Part shown: one piece after another, positions 58,459-64,000 of the stretch
Position numbering within the stretch: position 1 is the first letter of the stretch
Layout of the letters: each line of letters starts with the position of its first letter
NCBI RefSeq assembly: GCF_017877135.1
Contig: NZ_JAGIPH010000010.1
Coordinates: forward strand, 141,565 to 205,564
Source of the DNA: Neorhizobium galegae
Lineage (GTDB): Bacteria; Pseudomonadota; Alphaproteobacteria; Rhizobiales; Rhizobiaceae
Reading direction: 5' to 3'
Length of the DNA: 64,000 nucleotides
Notes under the pieces: generated by a model
What the model saw: the letters and a program-made list of their open reading frames with translations, nothing else
Database searches by the model: none
Told to the model about the DNA's origin: nothing
Translations under genes and position numbers: made by a program

Positions 58459-59577
58459 ATGCATTCTCTGCTACGGCAGAAGCCGACCCTGCTTGGGCGG
58501 GCAGACATCTGCGCGCTGATCGACCGGTTGACGCACAATCTCATTCATATCGAGGACAAGACGGGCGAATTTCTCCTGAAGCTCGAGGATGGGCGCGTCA
58601 TCGATACGAAAGGCTGGGCCGGCTGGGAATGGACGCATGGCATTGCCCTTTACGGCCTTCTCAAATACTGGCAGCAGACTGGCCAGAAAGAGGTAATGGC
58701 CATCATTACCGACTGGTTCGAGGCGCGCCTTGCCGAAGGCACACCAACCAAGAACATCAACACGGTCGCCCCCTTCCTGACGCTTGCCCATCTTTACGAG
58801 ATGAACCGCGATCCGCGTTTTCTGCCCTACCTCGAAACCTGGGCCGAATGGGTGATGCATGAAATGCCGCGCACCCGCGAGGGTGGCTTGCAGCATATCG
58901 TCTACAACAGCGTGAACGACCAGCAGATCTGGGACGACACGCTGATGATGAGCGTGCTGCCTTTGGCCAAGATTGGCCTCGTGCTGAACCGGCCGGACTT
59001 CGTGGAAGAGGCAAAATACCAGTTTCTGCTGCATGCGCAGTATCTGATGGACACAGAGACAGGCCTGTGGTTCCACGGCTTTACCTTTGATGGCCACCAC
59101 AACTTTGCCCGGGCCCGCTGGGCGCGCGGCAATAGCTGGATTACCATTGCCATTCCGGAATTCATCGAACTGCTTGACCTTCAGGAGCGCGATCCGCTGC
59201 GCCGGCACCTGCTCTCGGTTCTGTCGCGCCAGGCCTCTGCCCTCAAAACCCATCAGGATCGCTCAGGCCTCTGGCACACCCTGATCGATGATCCGGACAG
59301 CTATCTGGAAGCCTCCGCCACCGCAGGCTTTGCCTACGGGCTGATGAAGAGCGTGCGCAAGCGCTATCTCGGACCGGACTATCTGGAAACGGCCGAACGG
59401 GCAATGAAGGGGGTCATCGACAATATCAGTCCGGACGGCGAACTGATGCAGGTGTCGTTCGGCACGGCGATGGGCAGCGATCTCGATTTCTACCGGCAGA
59501 TCCGCCGCACATCCATGCCCTATGGACAGGCAATGGCCATGCTGTGCCTGACCGAACTGCTGCGCAGCCACATCTGA
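58459..59577 (+). CDS. Glycoside hydrolase family 105 (unsaturated rhamnogalacturonyl hydrolase, YteR-like)
   Basis: A 372-residue cytoplasmic (alpha/alpha)6-barrel enzyme. It removes the unsaturated uronic acid from the end of oligosaccharides made by pectin or rhamnogalacturonan lyases. Motifs: WEWTHGIALYGL, NSVNDQQIWDDTLMM with the catalytic aspartate pair D159/D160, HGFTFDGHHNFARARWARGNSW, and GLWHTLIDDPDSYLEASATAGFAYGL. The ribosome-binding site GGGGAGGAG precedes the ATG. It is divergent from IclR and followed by a sugar-binding protein. Confidence 0.92.
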   Translation: MHSLLRQKPTLLGRADICALIDRLTHNLIHIEDKTGEFLLKLEDGRVIDTKGWAGWEWTHGIALYGLLKYWQQTGQKEVMAIITDWFEARLAEGTPTKNINTVAPFLTLAHLYEMNRDPRFLPYLETWAEWVMHEMPRTREGGLQHIVYNSVNDQQIWDDTLMMSVLPLAKIGLVLNRPDFVEEAKYQFLLHAQYLMDTETGLWFHGFTFDGHHNFARARWARGNSWITIAIPEFIELLDLQERDPLRRHLLSVLSRQASALKTHQDRSGLWHTLIDDPDSYLEASATAGFAYGLMKSVRKRYLGPDYLETAERAMKGVIDNISPDGELMQVSFGTAMGSDLDFYRQIRRTSMPYGQAMAMLCLTELLRSHI

Positions 59578-59746
59578 CCTTTGCATCAGAAGAGCGTAGC
59601 GGGACAAAACCAGACGAATTGCCGGATCGGAGGAGCGACCGGCAGTAGCAAGAGGACGAGGGAAGAACCGATCTTTCAAGACAGGTCGGCCGAGGCGATA
59701 TCGTCACCGGTCCAACCCTGAAATTTCAATCATGGAGGAGGAGATC

Positions 59747-61027
59747 ATGATGAACCTGACAAGACGCAGGCTCTTAGGCGCCGTAGGCACCGGCCTTGCA
59801 GCATCCCAGCTTTCGATCACGCCGGCACGGGCCGCCACCCGCATCCGGCACTACTGGTGGGGCAATCCCGAGCGGGACAAGCGCACTTTTGCGGTGATTG
59901 ACCTGTTCCAGAAGGCCAATCCCGGCATCGAAGTGTCGGGCGAGACCATTGGCTGGGGCGATTACTGGACCAAGATGGCAACCCAGACGGCTGGCCGCAA
60001 CATGGCGGACCTGGTCCAGATGGATTACCGCTTCCTGTTCGAATATGTGCGCCGTGGGGCGTTGAAGCCACTCAACGAATTTGTCGGCAAGAGCCTGATG
60101 ATTGCTGACTTCGACAAGGGCCCGCTTGCCGGCGGCGAGGTGGACGGCAAGCTCTATGCCTTGAATATCGGCTCCAACAGCCAGGTCATCGTGTACAACA
60201 AGCGCGTCTTCGAGGAAGCCGGCATCAATGCCGACCTCATCAACTGGACCTGGGACGATTTTGCCAAGAGCTGCGAAACGATCACTGCCAAGTCCGGCGG
60301 CAAGGTGAAGGGTTCGGACGACCTCGCGCTGATGATCGAGACGTTTGAATCCTGGGTGCGCCAGAACGGCCGCGAATTCTACGACAAGGACGGCAAGGTG
60401 GCGGCAACCGTCGATGATGTTGCAAGCTACTGGCAGTTCTGGGCAGACCTGCGCAAGAAGGACGTCGTGCGGGCCAAGGAAAAGACCGTCATTCTGGATG
60501 CGCCGATTGCCGAATCCGGTGTTGCGGTCGGCGATACCGCCATGGCGCATTTCTGGTCGAACCAGCTCGTCGGCATCCAGGCGGCCGCCAAGGACAAGAT
60601 CGGCGCGGCCATGGTGCCGCACAAGAAGGACGGCAAGCCCGGCCAGTTCATCAAGCCCTCGATGTTCCTGTCGCTGTCGCGCGATGCCAAGGATCCGGAA
60701 GCGGCCATCCGCTACATGAACGCCTGGGTGAACGATCCGGCGATCACCGGCGTACTGGGGCTCGAACGCGGCATTCCCGCCTCCCCGAAAGTGCGCGAGG
60801 CACTGGCGCCGAAGCTCACGGAGGTGGAAAAGCTCTCCGTCTCCTACTTCGATGCCATTCAGTCCAAGGTCGGGCCTCTTCCCTTGCCAGCCCCCAAGGG
60901 TGCCGGCGAAGTGCGCGATGCCTTCATGCGGATCGGAACCGACGTGGTTCTGGCCCGTCTGGATGCGAAGGCCGCCGCCTCGACCTTCATCGACGATGCC
61001 CAGTCCATCGTCGAACGGGCGCAGTAA
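59747..61027 (+). CDS. Sugar ABC transporter substrate-binding protein (SBP_bac_1), without adjacent permeases
   Basis: A ~426-residue periplasmic binding protein. The Tat-like signal is LTRRRLLGAVGTGLAASQLS ... ARA, and the mature protein starts TRIRHYWWGNPERDKRTF. GGAGGAGGAG lies just before the ATGs at 59747/59750. Its context suggests an unsaturated (rhamno)galacturonide ligand. No permease or ATPase gene follows; two dehydrogenase genes do, then the end of repC. The membrane components must be encoded elsewhere. Confidence 0.9.
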   Translation: MMNLTRRRLLGAVGTGLAASQLSITPARAATRIRHYWWGNPERDKRTFAVIDLFQKANPGIEVSGETIGWGDYWTKMATQTAGRNMADLVQMDYRFLFEYVRRGALKPLNEFVGKSLMIADFDKGPLAGGEVDGKLYALNIGSNSQVIVYNKRVFEEAGINADLINWTWDDFAKSCETITAKSGGKVKGSDDLALMIETFESWVRQNGREFYDKDGKVAATVDDVASYWQFWADLRKKDVVRAKEKTVILDAPIAESGVAVGDTAMAHFWSNQLVGIQAAAKDKIGAAMVPHKKDGKPGQFIKPSMFLSLSRDAKDPEAAIRYMNAWVNDPAITGVLGLERGIPASPKVREALAPKLTEVEKLSVSYFDAIQSKVGPLPLPAPKGAGEVRDAFMRIGTDVVLARLDAKAAASTFIDDAQSIVERAQ

Positions 61028-61049
61028 ACAGGCAGCCACGCCACGTTTC

Positions 61050-61083
61050 GTCTCCCGGCGCCTTTTGAGGGCCGCCGGGAGAC
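61050..61083 (+). other. Hairpin after the binding-protein gene
   Basis: GTCTCCCGGC/GCCGGGAGAC, a 10-bp perfect stem with further partial pairing inside, 23 nt after the stop. There is no U-run. It probably protects the binding-protein mRNA or partly terminates before the dehydrogenase genes. Confidence 0.6.
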
Positions 61084-61230
61084 ATCGCCCAAAGGGTTCC
61101 GTCGCGATATGGCGGGCCACCGCCCGGCTCAAACTGCCCCTTGCGGCCGGAAACGACATTCAAGGCCAGTCCCGCCATCGACCCCACGCGCATCAGGACG
61201 GCGGCCGGCCGATTTCACCAGGACATTTTC

Positions 61231-62253
61231 ATGACCCCTCCCCTCTTTATTGGCGTCATCGGCATTGATCACAACCATATCTACGGCATGATCGATGGCC
61301 TGACGGCCGCCGGTGCGACGTTTTCAGCTTTCGCGGTGACACCGGACACGCCGCAATCGACGATCGACAGTTTCACGGCAACCTATCCGGATGTGCCGCA
61401 GCGGACACCGGCGCAGATCTTCGAGGATGACCGCATAGGGCTGGTGCTGAGCGCTGCCATCAACAGCGAGCGCGCCGCAATCGCCATCTCCGCCATGCGC
61501 CATGGCAAGGATGTTCTGGTCGACAAGCCGGGCTGCACCACGCTCGAACAGCTCGCGGCGATCCGCCAGACAACGGCCGAAACGAGCCGGCGCTGGACCG
61601 TGTGCTTCTCCGAGCGGCTGACGGTCGAAAGCGTCACACTTGCCGACCAGCTGATTGCGCAAGGCCGCATCGGCAAGGTGGTGCAGACCGTCGGCCTTGG
61701 ACCGCATCGGCGCAATTCGCACCTGCGTCCGGCCTGGTTCTGGGATCGCGCCCGCTATGGCGGCATTCTCACCGATATCTGCGCCCATCAGTTCGACCAG
61801 TTCCTGCATTTTACCGGCTCGACCGAAGCGCATGTCGTATCGGCCCATATCGCAAACGTCGCCAATTCCGATCGCCCCGGATTTCAGGATTTTGGCGAGG
61901 TGCTTCTCGCGGGCAATGAGGGGCGTGGCTATGCGCGGGTGGACTGGCTGACGCCCGACGGACTTCCGACCTGGGGCGATGGGCGCATGACCATTCTCGG
62001 CACCCATGGCTATCTGGAACTGCGCAAATATATCGATATCGCCGGGCGTCCCGGTCAGGATCACGTTTTCCTCGCCGACGCCAAGGGCGTCGAACATTTT
62101 GAGGCTGCAGGCGCCGGCAAACCCTTCTTTGGCCGCTTGATCCGCGACGTTCTAGACCGGACCGAGACGGCCATGCCGCAAGCCCACGCGTTTCTTGCAA
62201 CACAATTGGCGCTCGAAGCGCAGCAGATGGCAGAACAGGGAGCCTGCTCATGA
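61231..62253 (+). CDS. Gfo/Idh/MocA-family oxidoreductase 1
   Basis: A 340-residue NAD(P)-dependent sugar dehydrogenase-like protein. The Rossmann start is FIGVIGIDHNHIYGMIDGL, an atypical opening with histidines rather than GxGxxG. The family element KDVLVDKPGCTTLEQL holds the usual E/D-K-P lysine. The C-terminal substrate domain has GGILTDICAHQFDQFLHFTG with a probable catalytic histidine. It overlaps the second dehydrogenase by 4 nt. The substrate is probably a sugar acid or deoxysugar released from the imported glycan. Confidence 0.88.
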   Translation: MTPPLFIGVIGIDHNHIYGMIDGLTAAGATFSAFAVTPDTPQSTIDSFTATYPDVPQRTPAQIFEDDRIGLVLSAAINSERAAIAISAMRHGKDVLVDKPGCTTLEQLAAIRQTTAETSRRWTVCFSERLTVESVTLADQLIAQGRIGKVVQTVGLGPHRRNSHLRPAWFWDRARYGGILTDICAHQFDQFLHFTGSTEAHVVSAHIANVANSDRPGFQDFGEVLLAGNEGRGYARVDWLTPDGLPTWGDGRMTILGTHGYLELRKYIDIAGRPGQDHVFLADAKGVEHFEAAGAGKPFFGRLIRDVLDRTETAMPQAHAFLATQLALEAQQMAEQGACS

Positions 62254-63320
62254 CCCGAAGGATTTGCGTGGCCATTGCGGGCGCGGGAATCGGCAAGGCC
62301 CATATCTTGGGCTATGCGCAGCTGCCGCATCTGTTTGACGTACGCTATGTGTGCGACCTCAACCCGGAACGCGCCGCAGCCGGGGCTGCCGAAGCGCCCG
62401 GCAGCCGGCCGATTTCCGATCTTGATGCGGTGCTTGCGGATCCGGAGGTGGAACTTGTCGATCTCTGCCTGCCACCGCGCCTGCACGCCCCTATGACACT
62501 CAAGGCTCTTGCAGCGGGCAAGCATGTCGTCTGCGAAAAACCGCTTGCCGGTTCTCTGGCCGATGTGTCCGAGATCAGGGACGCGGCGGCGCAGTTCGAC
62601 CGGCAGGTGTTTCCGATCTTCCAGTACCGCTATGGCGCGGGCTACCACGCGGCCCATGCCCTGAAGAGGAAAGGCCTGCTCGGCCGGCCTTTCGTTCTCT
62701 CGCTCGAAACCCATTGGGACCGGCGCGCCGATTATTATGCGGAGCGCTGGCGCGGAACCTGGGAGGGCGAACTGGGAGGCGCGCTTGTAAGCCACGCCAT
62801 CCATGCTCATAATCTGGTGGCGCATCTCGCCGGAGAGATCACAGAGGTCGCAGCCTTCATCGACACCCGCGTCAACCCGATCGAGACCGAGGATTGCGCG
62901 GCTCTTTCCATGCGAACCCGCGAGGGCGCGCTGGTCTCCTCTTCCATCTCGCTCGGTGCCTGCGGCAGCACATCGCGTTTTCGCGCGCTGTTCGAGCACA
63001 TGACCATCACGTCGGGGACGGAGCCCTACCATATCGGATCGGGCCCCTGGACCTTCGAGGCCCGAGACCCTGCCCGGCAGGCCGAGGTCGATGCCATCGT
63101 TGCCGAGCATGACCAGGGCATATTCCGGTTTGCCGGACAGTTTGCCGATATCCATGCCCGCCTCACCGGGGGCGCGGAGTTCTACCTGCCCTCGCTTGAC
63201 GAAGCCTATCAGTCGATCGAACTCATCACGGCCCTCTACGATGCAGCCCGCAACCGTCGCATCGTCAGCCTTCCGCTGCCGTCCGATCATCCGCTGCGAA
63301 AGGGTTGGCTTCCGGCATGA
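62250..63320 (+). CDS. Gfo/Idh/MocA-family oxidoreductase 2
   Basis: A 356-residue dehydrogenase with a standard Rossmann motif (VAIAGAGIGKAHILGYAQ). It has the canonical HVVCEKPLAGSLADVSEI element with the catalytic lysine, and GGALVSHAIHAHNLVAHLAGEI holding the substrate-domain histidines. It is coupled to dehydrogenase 1. Pairs like this often act in sequence on C-positions of the same sugar. It is the last gene of the plus-strand pectin-type locus. Confidence 0.9.
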   Translation: MTRRICVAIAGAGIGKAHILGYAQLPHLFDVRYVCDLNPERAAAGAAEAPGSRPISDLDAVLADPEVELVDLCLPPRLHAPMTLKALAAGKHVVCEKPLAGSLADVSEIRDAAAQFDRQVFPIFQYRYGAGYHAAHALKRKGLLGRPFVLSLETHWDRRADYYAERWRGTWEGELGGALVSHAIHAHNLVAHLAGEITEVAAFIDTRVNPIETEDCAALSMRTREGALVSSSISLGACGSTSRFRALFEHMTITSGTEPYHIGSGPWTFEARDPARQAEVDAIVAEHDQGIFRFAGQFADIHARLTGGAEFYLPSLDEAYQSIELITALYDAARNRRIVSLPLPSDHPLRKGWLPA

Positions 63321-63366
63321 TCCTACCTTTGAGCGTGTAATCCCGTCGTCTCTTCGTCAGCCAGAG

Positions 63367-63399
63367 GCTGGCGGACATCTCCGATCGATGTCCGCCAGC
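63367..63399. terminator. Hairpin between convergent dehydrogenase and repC genes
   Basis: GCTGGCGGACATC/GATGTCCGCCAGC, a 13-bp perfect stem with a 7-nt loop, centred between two convergent stops (63320 and 63409). It lacks a strong U-run in either direction but is well placed as a bidirectional terminator. Confidence 0.65.
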
Positions 63400-63408
63400 A
63401 AAATGCCC

Positions 63409-64000
63409 TCACCCGGTTTTTCGCTCAAATCCGCCGTTCTGCCGCATGAGGGCCATGACCATGGGGGCAAGCGAGAACTCGCCGCGTTCGGCCTTTCGTG
63501 TCAGATCCCTGAGATATCCGCCCGCAGAATTGATCTGCCCTGCCCGTTCCAGGATGCAGGCCATCACGATGGCGGCGTTTTCGGCTCCCAGAACCTCGCA
63601 GGCGCTCTGATAGGCCGAGGGGCTGACGCCCAGCATGGAGCGGGTGACGACAGCGGCCGCCAGGAGATCGCGCCAGCTGCGGATATCGCCGTCCGGCCCG
63701 TAATCGACGATCTGCGGGCAGGCTTTGAGCACCATCGGCAAGGGGAGCGGCTTCAGACGCTCGGCCAGCGCCGGATCGAGCGTGGTTTCGCCCATCTTGC
63801 GCCGCGGGTTTCCGGCAGGATCCTCCGGCATACCGGCCGCTTCAGGCAGAAGCGATGCATTCCTCTCGTCCGTTTCTCCCGTCGCTCCGGCACCTCGCAT
63901 CGGTGTTGGCGCCGAGATTTCGCCCTGCTTCTTTTCTGAAGCGGGTTCAAGTTCATTAAGGGATTCGGGTTTTGAATTCTGTATGTGATAGCCAGAATGG
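63409..64000 (-). CDS. repC: RepC plasmid replication initiator, C-terminal part (partial)
   Basis: The frame is open without a stop to the right edge, giving 197 codons. Close to the edge it reads SGYHIQNSKPES, and near its end YQSACEVLGAENAAIVMACILERAGQINSAGGYLRDLTRKAERGEFSLAPMVMALMR, both strongly characteristic of RepC from repABC replicons of Alphaproteobacteria. RepC initiates replication at an origin that lies within its own gene, which would be beyond the right edge. RepA and RepB would be further right. This shows the window belongs to a plasmid, megaplasmid or chromid. Confidence 0.92.
   Translation of the reverse strand, partial: HSGYHIQNSKPESLNELEPASEKKQGEISAPTPMRGAGATGETDERNASLLPEAAGMPEDPAGNPRRKMGETTLDPALAERLKPLPLPMVLKACPQIVDYGPDGDIRSWRDLLAAAVVTRSMLGVSPSAYQSACEVLGAENAAIVMACILERAGQINSAGGYLRDLTRKAERGEFSLAPMVMALMRQNGGFERKTG

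Overview
The window looks like part of a secondary replicon (megaplasmid or chromid) of a member of the Rhizobiales, most likely Rhizobiaceae (Agrobacterium/Rhizobium/Shinella-like). The DNA is GC-rich with alphaproteobacterial codon use. Many ABC importers and sugar-catabolic operons are present. A DUF1127 gene is followed by a cluster of anti-Shine-Dalgarno ('cuckoo'-type) hairpins. The right edge enters the C-terminal part of a RepC replication initiator, the hallmark of repABC replicons. No rRNA, tRNA, CRISPR array or complete insertion sequence was seen.

Layout. (1) 1-9.5 kb: the 5' part of a dipeptide-type binding protein, then a LacI-regulated sugar locus (regulator, binding protein, two permeases, GH2 glycosidase, MalK/UgpC-type ATPase) for uptake and hydrolysis of a beta-galactoside- or beta-glucuronide-like sugar. 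(2) 9.8-12.9 kb: two convergent cyclic-di-GMP genes. (3) 13.0-18.5 kb: a compact minus-strand operon of a BTAD/TPR regulator, a 143-residue protein of unknown family, YcaO, TfuA and a peptidylarginine/agmatine-deiminase-like enzyme. This is the best candidate for an undescribed system, probably a modified-peptide or protein-modification pathway. (4) 18.6-21.4 kb: an unknown 165-residue protein and a Tat-exported flavin amine oxidase. (5) 21.4-23.8 kb: four CCUCCUCCC-loop hairpins with a terminator, a 48-residue DUF1127 protein, and a PAS-PAS-GGDEF protein.

(6) 23.9-44.3 kb: an envelope/polysaccharide region. It holds three glycosyltransferases at the 3' end of an oligopeptide-type ABC importer operon, a structured inverted repeat element, a GT32-like transferase, a polysaccharide deacetylase plus GT4 pair, a nucleotide-sugar dehydrogenase plus methyltransferase pair, a cNMP-binding protein, a degenerate ABC half-transporter with an internal duplication, and a canonical ABC exporter. 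(7) 44.6-49.8 kb: a polar amino-acid-type ABC importer, a HutC-type GntR regulator and an FMN-dependent monooxygenase, resembling an operon for a sulfur-containing amino-acid derivative. (8) 49.8-52.6 kb: a soluble FtsK/SpoIIIE translocase. (9) 53-57.3 kb: GntR plus a DapA-family lyase (possible hydroxyproline route), a small ABM-domain protein, and a divergent MDR oxidoreductase/LysR pair. (10) 57.4-63.3 kb: IclR, GH105, a sugar-binding protein without permeases and two Gfo/Idh/MocA dehydrogenases, a pectin/rhamnogalacturonan-type locus. It abuts (11) repC from 63.4 kb to the edge.

Most transport operons use translational coupling (ATGA overlaps). In two of them, tandem GC-rich hairpins separate the binding-protein gene from the permease genes. 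That arrangement is consistent with higher expression of the binding protein.
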